Source: Amoebidium appalachense
Lineage: Eukaryota > Ichthyosporea
Length of the DNA stretch: 64,000 nt
Assembly (NCBI GenBank): GCA_963693365.1
Contig: CAVNZM010000003.1
Span: forward strand, 3,348,001-3,412,000
Direction: 5' to 3'
Part shown: positions 50,052-62,907 of the stretch, piece by piece
Position numbering within the stretch: the stretch's first letter is position 1
Layout of the letters: every line of letters begins with the position of its first letter
The notes under the pieces: generated by a model
Database searches by the model: none
What the model saw: only the letters and a program-made list of their open reading frames with translations
Told to the model about the DNA's origin: nothing
Program-made: the position numbers and the translations under genes

Positions 50052-50303
50052 CTAAAGGTTGATTACAAGGAACTTGATGACCAACGAAAATTCAGCTAGT
50101 TTGCACTTGGTCTATAATATGAGGTTGTCCACTCTGTCGCAACAACATCTCCTCGTGCCTGGGGGGAGGGGAGAGGGGGAGGGGGGGAGGGAAGGAATCT
50201 GCTTCAGCATCATTTGTGGGTGTCCTTTTTGCGTGTAAAAGTTTAACTTAACACCAATCCGCTCTAAATCGAGGAAAACATGGATGCAGCCGGCGTGTCT
50301 GCA

Positions 50304-50394
<91 letters not shown>

Positions 50395-50960
50395 AAGTAA
50401 AAAGGAATTTCTTGCAGAGGAGGTGCGTGCATGTGTGTGGAAATGCTCTACAATGACTGGGAAAAGTCTCATACTAACATGCACACATGCAATGTCAACT
50501 AAGAGAAAAAATGCAACATAGAAACGTTGATAGGGATAAAATCAAGGGAATAACATACATCATGTTAAGGTAGATCTCGGGGTCTATTCTGCTGATAGGT
50601 GTCCTGCACGTGAACGTGCCGTTGCACTCATCCTTCCACAGCCAGTCCAGCTGTTGGTGTGTCCATGTGTGCGACACCCAATAGAATTCGTCCATGTTCC
50701 TGTCGCTGCATTGGCTCATGCTGATCCCCTTTTTCTTGGCAGCTGTGTGTTTTAAAATTGTTTGGAAGTTGAGTTGGTGAACTATGTCGGGGTTTTGGTT
50801 GGTTTTTTTTAGTGCAACTGATATAGTGTGCAGACTCGCGTAAAAAAGAGTGACAGAAAGAGACAGAAGAAGAAAAGGCTTGCACGATGCTTGCTCTGGA
50901 TCACTGAGTCTGATCCCCCCCTCCCCCTCCCCCCCCCCCCCCCCCACACCTCCCAGCCTC

Positions 50961-51011
<51 letters not shown>

Positions 51012-52389
51012 TTTCAAAAAAAAAAAACCAAAAAAAAAAACCACCCACCCCACCCGCTCCCAACCCACCCACGCACCGATCCGCCCCAACACCCCCTTCT
51101 TCCCAACCCTCTTCAACAAAAGAATAAAAGGAAGTGTTGAGGAGGACAGAAAAAAGAAAACAAGAGCACTCCTGGGGGCCAAAACAGCAGCAATACTCAT
51201 AGATCATTAAGTGGGTATGATGTATGACTGTATGATACTAACTTAGGGACAGGCCTGCATGGACCACCCACGTACCTTCATCAAACTCGGTAAACGCCGT
51301 GTGACCCGCACCGTTGAATGCCAGCTCAAACCTCACCTCGCTCCCCTTCGCCAGCCCATGTTCCTTCACCACATTCCTCTGTCACTCCACCGTCTTCTCC
51401 ACATCCACGGCCGTCACCCTCACCGTCTCATTCTCATTCACCCACAGTGATGTTTGCGCAAACCAATCATCAACCTGCAAATGGAAAGCGGACCTGCGCT
51501 GACCCAAAAACAGGCCGCGGGTAACCCAGGAAAACCACACATTTGAGAGGGCGAGGTTCAACATCGTAAACTCCCCTGTTTGTACTTGTGCGAGGGAGTT
51601 TTGGATGGGGTGCGGGCAGTCGGTGCAAATTTCACTCGCAGCGGCATTAAACGCAAAGTGCATCTCTTCGTTTCCGTCGGGATGCTGCCCGATGAATGCC
51701 GCGGCGCCACCCAGAGCTTTGACATTCATTTTGCCATCGGGAACAAAGTACTTGAACAAAACCCTAGTGTCGCGTTGGAACAATGCCTTTTGCTCTTTTT
51801 TGCCTTTTTGGGAGGAAATGGTAGGCCCATCGAAGGTTCGGGCAGCAAGTGCAGAATGGCCGATCGGCCACAGACCATCCTCGTTTAAGACATCGGTCAG
51901 CTCTGACTCCCTATCAATTACCCATGTGGAAAACCCAATCGACGCATTTTGGAGTCCGCCTTCCTTAATGTTCAAACCGAAAGGGGCTAAAGTGTCCTGA
52001 GATTGTGTGTTGAGAGAGATGATTCTCACTTTGTGTTCCGCGGCGTAGTTTCTAACTGCAGTCATGTTAATGGACTCAATGGAGTCCGAAGTCAAAACGA
52101 TGGAGTAATACAGGGGAGAGTCAAGCGCTGGTGTGGTATTAAACGCGGCGTACTGTGTGCCCAACCCATCCAAAAACAGCTTTGGCATCATTAAGTCGCT
52201 TTGGTTGCGATAGAGAACTAGCGTTGTCAACCCCAGGGTGCTAAAACTAGACTCGAGGGTGGTAGCTCGCAATTCTGGATCGTTCTGCTTCCCCTCTGAA
52301 GCGGGAATACTTTTTGCTAGACATGGTGAGCAGCTTGCTGTTAGAGACAACATGCATAGCATGCTCTTAAGGGCGCCCTTGTATCTCAT
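45601..52389 (-). CDS. Agd3-like secreted polysaccharide deacetylase (CE18 type), 8 exons, one in-frame TGA
   Basis: Exons: 52389-51276, 50742-50559, 50298-50255, 49635-49343, 48864-48653, 47973-47784, 46288-46080, 45643-45601 (stop TAA). They total 763 codons in continuous phase. The protein starts with a signal-peptide-like stretch ([19 protein letters not shown]), so it should be secreted. Residues ~40-300 resemble the N-terminal part of fungal Agd3. VDDWF (306-310) and HTWTH (396-400) match the aspartate pair and HxxxH metal site of NodB-type deacetylases. Later family blocks are [35 protein letters not shown] and RLSRDQCN. Agd3 removes acetyl groups from N-acetylgalactosamine in fungal galactosaminogalactan; the substrate here is inferred. 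Codon 336 is TGA (51384-51382) where fungal relatives have tryptophan, yet all downstream exons are conserved. The small exon 50298-50255 is the least certain. Confidence 0.8.
46333..47172 (-). mobile_element. Interspersed repeat family, second head-to-tail dimer, in an Agd3-like intron
   Basis: Two near-identical copies offset 453 bases (46337 and 46790), between the Agd3-like exons at 46288 and 47784 and in sense with that gene. Same internal structure as the 22-kb dimer, in opposite orientation. The unit nearest 47172 is truncated at the same CCATGCAACCGGGCATGG point as the 1.4-kb copy. Confidence 0.85.
48294..48376 (+). repeat. (GT)n microsatellite in an Agd3-like intron
   Basis: About 40 GT units, followed by degenerate GT-rich sequence up to the exon border at 48653. 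In gene sense this is a CA repeat just after the donor of the exon 48864-48653. Confidence 0.9.
49840..50050 (+). repeat. (GA)n and G-run complex in an Agd3-like intron
   Basis: A G run at 49844-49872 is followed by three (GA)n blocks with short G interruptions. A second pure (GA)n block of about 85 bases lies at 50306-50390, directly upstream (in gene sense) of the small exon at 50298. Confidence 0.9.
51382..51384 (-). other. In-frame TGA in exon 1 of the Agd3-like gene
   Basis: The same reading frame continues past this codon for 35 more codons to a clean donor (GT at 51275-51274) and through all later exons. Fungal homologues have a tryptophan-glutamine pair at this place, and here the codons read TGA-CAG. 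A single T at 51382 on the plus strand (instead of C) explains it. Possible causes are a sequencing error, an inactive allele or readthrough. Confidence 0.85.
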
Positions 52390-53705
52390 GGTGTTCGTTG
52401 TTCAAGCACTGCCCGGATGGACTACGATTGTGATTGTTAGCAGAACATGAACAGGATGGGCAGCTATCGGGAGGTTAGGTTGTTAAATTAAAATGACGCA
52501 TATGCATAAGAACAATAATAACAGCTCTAGCTCACTCTATGTATGTGTTGTGCCCTTCTGATTCCATAAAAGTTATGCTCGTGTTTTGCACACCGTATGA
52601 AGTGAAGGCTTTTGTGCACGGTATGACTGTGGAAAGTGCGAACTTCGAGTGTTTGTCATCACGTTGTTGGCGGTGAACTGTCATCTGCGAATATAGGAGC
52701 GAAGTAAATCTGGAATGTTATTTTGCATTAGCCTAATTGTGCTTGTAATGAAAATTCAATAGCATGTTTTAAAAAACTACCAAACGGTAAACCATAAACC
52801 TATAATACGTTTATTTATTTTTTATAAAATTCTTCACGTCTTTAGTTTAGTTTAATCAACAGATGGCGGGATTGATATTGCCGCCACTGGAGCAGTCTGT
52901 TTACAGTTTACATCGCCCGATGACACACCGCGATGATCCAATCATTGCCTAGCGTTTTAGAGAGGTAGTTGTGACACGTTTTCAGATTGCGAGAGTAAGC
53001 CTTGCGACAGAGTGAGAGGTGGAATAATTCAAATACATGCCTTTCTTGGTGTTAAATCGTGCTGAATAATATTTGATACCAATATCGTCATTGTCCTCAT
53101 ATAGCCACTTTTGCTACTCTCAGTTGCAGGAAGATCATTTATGCACCGGTGTAAGACAGTGTCGCCGCGCACATTCCGAACATACCACAATAAATAAAAT
53201 TCATAACCCTGGAGATCATGTTGCGTGTGGCGTAACCTCACGTTATTTCATTATTTCGGCCCGAATACCCTAGCGGGAGCGAAAAAAAACAAAGGATCAG
53301 AGAGCTTCCTGTTATCTCAAAACAATGTTACGCTATATACCACTAACTATTTAGCCACCAATGTTCAAGTAGCGGCCCCATTGTATGTACTAAGATCCAG
53401 GGTGTGAAAATAGTGTCTGTCTGTTCAACAGGGGGAGACATCGTTTTCCTCAAGCACATAGGGGGAAACGACTGTCCTAAATAGGGAGTGAACTACTTGA
53501 AAAAAATCTTTCTTTTCGATTGTCATTTTGAGACTTATTGAATTTGAACTGAAAGAAAAATCAGCGTAGCTGTCCGTCTTAACAAACCTCAATGTATCAG
53601 GCACACGTGATTCATATTGTCAAGATTGCATCATGAATTGCGCGCATCATGCTGAGGCCTCTCGGCGGCCAGTGCAGATTTATAGCCCTGTCAGCTAGCC
53701 CTATG

Positions 53706-53752
<47 letters not shown>

Positions 53753-53900
53753 AGCCGTTAACACTGTGGCTGAGCTGACATTTTCTGATAATAGCAATGT
53801 TTCTTACTAGCTAGACTAGGTGTGTTCAAGCTTTGTACTAACGTAAGTGAGAAAAACTGTGTCATGTGTGTGTGGCGTGTGTGTGTGTGTGTGTGTGTTT

Positions 53901-53941
<41 letters not shown>

Positions 53942-54602
53942 GTGTGCGTGTGTGTGTGTGTGTGTGTGTCTGTGCGTGTGTGTGTGTGTGTGTGTGTCTG
54001 TGTGTGTGTGTGTGTCTGTGTGTGTGTGTATGTGTGTGTGTGTGTGTGTGTTGTGTGCCTGTGTGTGTGTTTGTGTGCCACGGTGTGTTGTGTGCCTGTG
54101 TTTGTGCGGGAAAGGACGGGAGGCCGGGAGGGGGAAGGGTGGGGGAGGGGTGGGGAGGGGGGGGGGGGGAGGGGGGGGGGGGGGGGGGGGGGGGAAGGGG
54201 GAGGAGGGGACGGGAACTTCACGGGTGAGATTGATGTAAGACATACGTATTTGCAAGTTGGAGGTTAGAGTTGCATGCATATTGTGTCCCTCTTTCTTTT
54301 TTTTTTTCTTTTTTTTTCTTTTTTTTTCTTTTTTTGGGGGGGTGTGTGTGTGCGTGTGTGCGTGTGTGTGTGTGCGTGTGTCTGTGTGTGGTGGTGGTGG
54401 TGGTGGTGGTGTGTGTGGCGGGGGGGGGGGGGGGGGGGGGGGGAGGGGAATGAGGGATCAGGAGCGGGGGAGCAAATAGATACGACGGTGCAGAACAGTG
54501 TGTATCAATCTATCTGAGTCCACGTAAATTAAACAGTTCACTGGTGATATATCTGCTCGAGCTCTCCGTAAGCCTACAAAATTCCCCTCCTTCCCCCGTG
54601 GG

Positions 54603-54650
<48 letters not shown>

Positions 54651-54787
54651 AACTGCATTGGTGTGGATGTGGCTCTGAGTCTCTGCCTTTGTGGCTACTT
54701 AGCGAGAGGAGGAAGTGGGGATGAGGAAGAGGGGGAGTTGGCGAGGAAAAAAAAATCTCTTCTTTCATTTTCTTTTTCTTTTTTCTT

Positions 54788-54872
<85 letters not shown>

Positions 54873-55019
54873 CTACAGGGAGGACAAAAAAGTTAGGGGT
54901 GCATCTGTGTCATCCACTCTTGAACTTTATGATGGGGGTTTTTTGTGTGGGGTGAATTTTCACAAGTAGGAAGTAAAGCATAGATAGCTGGCCCATTTGC
55001 TTTTGAAAACGGGGGGGGA

Positions 55020-55069
<50 letters not shown>

Positions 55070-55230
55070 ATGTAGGCTGCTAGCGGGAATATATGTTTAA
55101 AGACAAAAATTGAGATTCTATGTAAGGAAGTGAATGCCACGACTGTTTGTAAAAATGTTGAATATGGCCAACGTATTGCACGTGGACTCTCCCCCCCCCC
55201 CCCCCCCTCCCCCCCCCCCCCCTCTCCCCC

Positions 55231-55261
<31 letters not shown>

Positions 55262-55446
55262 AAAAATAATCTTTCAAAGTTGTCAAATCACTGAGAGAGC
55301 AACCGGGATAGGGGGACCCGGACGGAGGGAGGGAGGAAAGGAGAGATTCAGAGAGAGAGCCAAGTCGGAGAGAGATAGAGGGTGTTTGTGGTGAGAGGGT
55401 GGGTTGGGGTGGTGGGGAGGAGGGGGAGGTTTGAGGGAGGGGGGAA

Positions 55447-55489
<43 letters not shown>

Positions 55490-56150
55490 GAAAGAGAGAG
55501 CTCGAGAGAGAGGCCGCGCATGCAAACACACACACACACACGCTTGCACGCACGCACACGCACACGCACATGCACAGTACTCGCACAGCCTTCCTCTAGT
55601 CCTCTTTCCTCTCTCTCTTCCCTCTGCCAACACTCTCTCTTGCTCTCTCTCTCCCTCTCTCCATCTCTTGTATTTCCTGCCCGTAGGCCCTCCTATGTAA
55701 AGGTCCTTCGAACACAATCCCCACATAACCCCCCCCACACTGACACACACACACACTCACCACCACCACCATCATCACCACTAGAAGCCCCCTCCCCCCC
55801 CCCCCCCCCCCAAGGAGAGGAGGGGGTGGGGGGAGGGGGTCGGGGGGGGGAGGGGGAGAGTGGGGTATGTGTGAGCTAATATTAGCGGGCCAGCAACCCG
55901 TGGGAACAAAGCAAAACGAAAAGAAAGGAAAAAAGGGAGAGAAAAAACGATCAAAAACAGAGATGATGTGCAAAATCGCAACGTGCAGATGGAAGATAGA
56001 TATCGTTGTTTCTGTCTCAGTCCTCCTCCGCCTCTTCTCTTCTTCGTCTTCTTCTTCTTCTTTTTTTTTCTGGGGGGAGGAGAGGCGGGGGGGAGCGCGG
56101 GGGGGGGGGGGGGGGGGGGGAGGGGGGGATGAAACACAAAAACCTAGCAC

Positions 56151-56331
56151 AGTGCGCGTCTGCACGCTACCATCGGCCACGTACACAGTGAAAAAAGGGA
56201 GGGATTGCGTGGCCACCGGTAGGATCCTGGCCATGGTGCCGGGAATGATCACAACGGAGCATGATATGTGCATGAATCACGTGCACGTGGCCGTGCCAGA
56301 TATGATACATAGTGGGCTTGTTGCTGTTTGA
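56151..56331 (+). other. Orphan exon-like block with a LysM-like look
   Basis: After CTAGCACAG the plus strand reads VRVCTLPSATYTVKKG... and ends at TGA 56329-56331. The segment YTVKKG and the later HVAVPD faintly resemble the start and end of a LysM glycan-binding motif, but the middle is poor. The opposite strand is also open over most of the block. No upstream exons were found. Confidence 0.2.
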
Positions 56332-56663
56332 GCTTGACCGGGAATACTGTATGTACCCACTTAGTTGGACTCTAAGTAGATACTGGAAAGTCCCAGGGGG
56401 GTTTACGCTGTTTACTCGAGGCAAAGAGAAACCAGTCTCAGGTATTGTGGGGGGGGTTTGCTCGGAATATCCCCTCAGCGGTATATCATGATCACGTACA
56501 TAGATGTCGGGTGATGACTATATATCAGGGTTTACTTTCTCTACGAGACACCATAAAGACTACAAGGAGAAATCAATTAGTTGGGGTTCCCCGTTTTTTT
56601 TTGTTTTTTTTTTTTTTTTTTTTTTTTTAAAGGGGCTCCCCTGGGACACTCGGTATCAGCTGG

Positions 56664-56701
<38 letters not shown>

Positions 56702-56744
56702 TCGCGTAAGGGTGTGTGTGTTTGTGTGTGTGTGTGCGCGTGCG

Positions 56745-57176
56745 CTATAATTTTGCAGTGATGTGTTTCTCAAGCCAATCAATACAGCTAATAAACAGGT
56801 CGTAGTTACGCGTGTTTAGTATAAAATCAAGGATATTGTACTTTACAGGTAGGCTATCTTTCTGGGTGTCTGTTGTGAATGTGACGTGTGTGTGTTGCGG
56901 TATTATGTGGTCTATCAAACTACATTTGGCGATACATGACCGGTTAAACTGGTGTGTGTGTGTGTTGTTTGGGCATGCAAATGATACCACCTTATACTTA
57001 TTAGATCTCCACTGTATAGCACGTGTACAGTAAAAGCGTGGTAATTGATCAATAATACCATCAGCTAGAGAAGGACCAGTTCTACAGGAAGGTAATATGT
57101 ATTTAGGTGTTATACATTTGCGAGTGCCATATTTGGCAATATGGTTGAGGCGGTCAGTATATATAAAACGAGACAT
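56745..57176 (-). CDS. Unrecognised open frame, 143 residues
   Basis: From ATG 57176 the frame MSRFIYTDRLNHIAKYG... is open to TAA without low-complexity peptide. The same frame is open a further 330 bases upstream, without another clear ATG. Composition is ordinary (KYILPSC, FYCTRAIQW, NILDFILNTR, DWLEKHI). It sits alone between two divergent genes with no visible splice partners. I do not recognise a family. It could be a single-exon gene, an old insertion or chance. Confidence 0.3.
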   Translation of the reverse strand: MSRFIYTDRLNHIAKYGTRKCITPKYILPSCRTGPSLADGIIDQLPRFYCTRAIQWRSNKYKVVSFACPNNTHTHQFNRSCIAKCSLIDHIIPQHTHVTFTTDTQKDSLPVKYNILDFILNTRNYDLFISCIDWLEKHITAKL

Positions 57177-59772
57177 AAGGCTTAGTTTTTCAAGGTGTAT
57201 GCTTTCATCGGGTCTAGTGTCGTGTGGTATCTTTTTCCATTTGTTATATTGCGTGATTATCTTGTGATTGTGTACATGTTGAATAAGTAAGTGGCAGTCC
57301 AAAGTCACACACACACTATTGCGGGGTTTATTTGTATTTGTGCCCAGGGGAGAAGGGGAGAGAGAGGGGAGGAAAGAGGGGAGAGGTGAGGAGGGGACAG
57401 GTCGGATAGAGGGGACAGGTCGGATAACGCCCAGTGGATCCGCAGTAGCAGCCTCTACTCTCCCGGAGGCTCTTCCAGCGCGGGGCCGGGATACAAAAAA
57501 ACTGTTCAACTCTGAGAGGGTAAAACGGCGTTTACTTTTAGAACCGATCAGAGCAGAAAAAGGAAAATCATGCTATCCGTTGGTTCGTTCTATCTCATAA
57601 TTCCCATGTCCACGTGTGTTTTGAAGTCCATTCACTGTTTTGCTCGGAATAGAGTTGACACCATGTGAGTGCCGCAACGTGGTGCGGGTCACGTCGAGTA
57701 CGACGTCGACCATTGTATAGTAGTATTATAAAACTTTGAATATGCCTATTATGAGCACCACGACCGTTACCCACCACGATTTAAAAACATTGCATTTGTT
57801 ACGTTGGTTCGTTACTGCATTGTGTATGCTTATAAATATGGGGGAGTTCACTTTGTCACACTTCAGGGCCGACATGAGGGATCAAAAGGTGTTGCAATCC
57901 GCATGCATTTGATCATGATGCTTGAAGCTTGGTTATTGACACAAAATGATGTGTATGTTCTCAATACATTTCATGTGCGTATTATTTAGTTGGTTTGGAT
58001 TAGTATAATATATAAGTACCACTACAGTACATATTAGTCACACAGCGATACTCGGGTGCTTCACAGATTTGCACGGAGCCGCCTGAGGCTGCCAGCCAGT
58101 ACTGTGCCAGGGCAGCAGCCAGGCCATCCCCCAAAAGACCCAGGGATCCAATCGCAATGCAAGTTTTCAAACACCAATCGGATTCTACATGATTTTCTAT
58201 TGGTTCAGCACTTTTACCGTAGAGATAATCTTAGACCAGGATAGATCATTGGAATGTACTTCGCCCGGCGTGCCACTGCTGATTGCACACTGCAGAGGAT
58301 CAACTACATTAGAAAGGGGTTCATGCGTACAGCTCAATCACTATTTTGTACATCTTTTTTATTAAATATATTTCAGACGCGTACTATTAGAGGTTCTCCT
58401 CTGAACTGTTTCATATTATTGCATTGGACCGGGCTATGCAAAGTCCGGCAGCCGCATTTTTTTATGGTGCATCTGGCCCGGCCAGGGTGCCACAGCCTGG
58501 CCAGGCACCGGCCTTGATCAAGACTCGGCGTGGCAAGTGACATTGTAGCCATAACAGCCTGAACGTAAATTTAATTACCAGTACCGCGTATGATGTGCAA
58601 TGCATGCCTTTTATAATGAAAAAAGATAAACATTACTGTAAAAGAATATCTTGTTTCGTGCCAATATAACCCAGCAGCATCGTCCGACCCCCGGGCTGCG
58701 GATCTAGATCTGCCCTCTGTCCAGATCGTGATGATCTTCAACGTGGGTGACAACTTCCACACAGTACCGGCAAGTACTACTGTACCTGGATAATACGCGC
58801 ATACAGCACCACTGCCTGGTTCCAGCGTTGACAGAGACTCGGTTCATTTTTCCCTTTGCCATTGTATCAGGAACAGAGTACACACAAAAGAAGGTTTCCA
58901 AAAAAGAATATACCATGCGTAGCCTATCTAGATCTCGGGTTTTGCTTCAGGGGTTGCCCGGGTTTGGCCGCCTTAATCGTTTTACCTCAAATGGTATCGT
59001 ATTGTCGGAAAGTCTTAATAGTGTTGGAGGGGTTTTGTTTCAAATAGACTTGAGTGAACCCCTTTAACTTTGTATTTTCAGATACTTTTTGCGTATAATC
59101 TTTAACCTCATTATTAATATGAAACCCCTAGAGAGAAAACAGGGCTTCGAATTCTTCTTTTCGAGCGCTACCAACAGGTCACTTTTTTATAGAAATCATT
59201 CATTATTCATATACAAAGACATCCAATTACACGCTTGGAGCCTATATAATTGTTACGAAAGGTGAATACGGCACCTCACAGCGCTAACCGTATTGGCCTC
59301 TGTTGTGTGCTTAATCGTTTTTTAGGTCGATACGATTCGTAAGGCAATGATTCAATCCCTGTATATAATATAATATGCTTCATCGTCGTCCAATCACAAA
59401 TCAGAAGTACAACCAGCCAATCAGATTTCCGCCAACCAAACAGTGCGCACAACAGTATCGAATTTGTACCGGGTGCCTCAGCAGCATGCAAGTAAACAAA
59501 CACGCATAAATAGAGGGCACATTCCACCAAGTAACATATGTATTTTTTCCCTGACCACATGCGTGTGCACCTTGCCACGCGAAATTTTCAACAACCGAGT
59601 CAGTTATTTTCTTTTAGTCCCGTGATCATTCTCTCTCTGTTCACAGTGCACACCGTATTGGTGACAAAACCCCCCTTTTTTTTAAATTGACTTCTTTTCA
59701 TACATACATACATACACTTGAGGACAGCAGTGTGTACCTTACACAACCCATCAACTTAGAGCAATCAGTAAC

Positions 59773-60282
59773 ATGCCTACCACCATGCATTTACTGTTGG
59801 TTTTTGCTATAGCATGTTCCGTGTTAGTAGCTGGAGCACCTGTTATAAACAGCACCCAACACACGCTCTCAACTCATGGTGTTGAGTGGGCACAGTTTTC
59901 AGGCGTCGACCTAACAGCGACGTTGGAGCTGGCGAGAATGCAAGGAACGAATGCGGACATGTGCAAGACTGCGTGCATGAACAATGTATTGTGCAGTGCG
60001 GCTGTACATGGAACGGACGACTTATGCACGTAAGTTCAGCCTCCCATTCATGTTCGTTTTCGTTTCTTCAGTTTCCTGTCTTTCTTTCTTTTTTTTTCCC
60101 CACAAATTTTTTATTAACATAAGGACAACGTGCATGTGTGCGAACGTATTATTCAAGAGTCAATCACCCGGCCACATGATGTACGGTCAACTATTTCCTG
60201 GCACGCACTCTTTCTTGTAAACTCTTTACAGCAGCACGGTTCTCCGTGGACACACGTGCACACACACACACAAAAACAAAGT

Positions 60283-60339
<57 letters not shown>

Positions 60340-60975
60340 ACACACGTACACACACGCACACGCACACGCACACACGCACACACACACACACACACACACG
60401 GCACAAGGCAGTGTTAACGTTAACACATGCTGTGTCACCGCCGGTGCGCATGCATTGTGGCACACACAAACAGCTATGCACCTTTAAAAAAAAAACACGT
60501 GAACGTACATACGCATTTCATTAACCGCATACCTAATCACACTCTAACCGCTTAATCCCTCCCTACCATTGTCTCTCTACTCATAGGCTCCGACTCTTGA
60601 CTGTTGACACCAAAATGGTCATCTTTCCATGGACCGACACATACATCAAGTCCGCAACCCGAAACCCGACACCAGCTTTTGGCAACCCGTGGGCTTACTA
60701 CAAGGGGTCAGATTTTAGTGCGACCGAAATTCTAGAAAGCATAAATACCGGAGTTTCGGTTGAAAATTGCAAAACTGCGTGCAATGCATATCCCCGATGC
60801 AACGCTGTGCTCTATGCAACCGACAACTCCATGTGCACGTATGCAATTTCCGTCCCCCCTCCCCCCTCCCCCCCCCCCCCTCCCCCCCATCCCCCACCCC
60901 CCTCTCCCCCCACCCCTCCACACACACACACAAACACATCCTGACCATCCCTCTCCCCCCCCCCCCCCCCTTCCC

Positions 60976-61028
<53 letters not shown>

Positions 61029-61575
61029 CCACAATTCTCCAAACAATTTTTCCCCCTTCCTACCGTCCTTCTCCGACCCTCGGAGTCCCACCGTTGGAAA
61101 AAAAAAGAATAAAGCAACGGGATGAAAAGAGTGAATTCGACGTTTCAGAGATGAATGGATAGATGGACTGTGTGTTATCTGTTAATTTTTTGCTCCGTGT
61201 TTATGGTTGATCACGTTGGGTGTCTTAGCAACATAAACGATGATAACTTAAAGAGTCACAAGCTCTGGTTAGCGTTTACTTGTTTTTAAAACCTTTGTGC
61301 CTACACGCTCGTTTTGGGTGGAAACCAGGCTTATTAGTAGACAACACTACACCAACCGTAGCGGACCATATGATATAAAAAAAAGCACACACACGGAATA
61401 ACCACCCCCACCTAAAACAAAAAATAGACACAACAAACCTTAGAACATCATTTCCCCAAAACGTCTTTCTTACCGCCCTCACACCCATGACACTCACGCA
61501 ATCACACCTCTGTACCCTCCCCCTCCTCCCCCTCCCCCCCTCCCCTTATTTATATCCCATCCCCCTCCCCTCCTC

Positions 61576-61627
<52 letters not shown>

Positions 61628-62459
61628 ACACAGTCTGCGCGCGGCGACCGCCGACACGCAATTGATCGATTCTGCCTTTGTAGACGCCTACGCAAGAGAC
61701 CTACCCTACATGTACGTCGACACACCCCCATCACTTTCCGCCGAAACGGCGCAGGAAAAGTCTCCCAACTCTCCCGACAACCAATCAGAAATCATCCCTC
61801 GCAGCGGGCCGGTGGATGATGATGTCATAATACTCTACAGCGTCGAATCAGAAGAGTCCCCGGTTGGCCGCTCGCTCGGTCGGGCCAGTAGGGGGGTGGG
61901 AACGTGGACACAGTGGGGCAGGTGTACAGGCACGTGCGGGGCACAGACGCGTGCACGTGCATGCGTTGGCGGCTCGTGCACGGTACTTTTTTTCTCTGTC
62001 CCCCTCCCCCCTCCCCCTTCTCCCCGAATGGGACACACCTACACAACAACCCTCCCCCCCCCCCCCCCCCCCCCCCAACCCTCCTTCCCCTGGTGGAGAA
62101 CCCCTATTATCTACCTCCTCACCCCTGACCACTCCTTCCACTCCACATTGCCTTCCCCTCGGCTCACTGCACAGAAGGACACATCCGTGGTGCCAAGGAA
62201 AAAGGAACATGAAGCAGCAGGAATTTACATTTATAAATTAAACTTTTAGACTTTGCCGTATTTATACGGTCACACCTAGCACCATAGGATATCGTGGTCC
62301 CTACAACCCATACACACACACGGACAGACACACTCAGAAGCACGCACGCACACGTCCACACACACACACACACACCTACATGCACGTGCACAAACACCCA
62401 CCACACACACACACACACGCACACATACACACACACAAAATACACACGTGCGCGCGCAC

Positions 62460-62505
<46 letters not shown>

Positions 62506-62875
62506 ACATACACACGGCGCGTGCTAGCACACACATACACACGCGCGCGTACATACGTACAGACACACCCAAACACGCGTACACATGCACGTGGAACACA
62601 ACACTCACAGGTTTACACAAAAAACACATATTCACACACCCACAAACACCCCGGCTACCCCCACTCACCCATTCACTATTCCACCCACCAATCCATCCAC
62701 CCACCCCACCCAGCCACCTTCACAGACACACACCTTCACACACACACGTACACTCCACCTACCCACACAAACATACAGACTTGCACACACACACACTACA
62801 CACACAACTACAAAACCACACGCGCACTCACACTATACAACAAACACGCGTATACATACATGTACACACGCCTAC

Positions 62876-62907
<32 letters not shown>

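Larger units (their letters stand above)
52390..59772. other. Spacer between the divergent Agd3-like and Sph3-like genes
   Basis: No complete gene could be assembled here. 52450-53700 is unique, AT-richer sequence. A pure T run lies at 53709-53748, a (GT)n block at 53873-54090, long G runs at 54605-54649, 55031-55067 and 55447-55489, and C/A runs at 55193-55267. 56140-59770 is again mostly unique. Exon-like blocks occur at 56151-56330 (plus), 56745-57176 (minus) and 58678-58794 (plus), listed separately. Promoters of both flanking genes must lie within this span. Confidence 0.5.

Noticed and set aside
50100-50172. Extra exon of the Agd3-like gene ([17 protein letters not shown]) after CCCCCCAG
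   Set aside because: No donor gives a phase that fits the flanking exons, while the model without it closes in phase. It could still be an alternative exon.
51382-52389. Genetic code with TGA read as tryptophan
   Set aside because: All other tryptophans seen in the four genes are TGG, and TGA is the terminal stop of SNAPC4.
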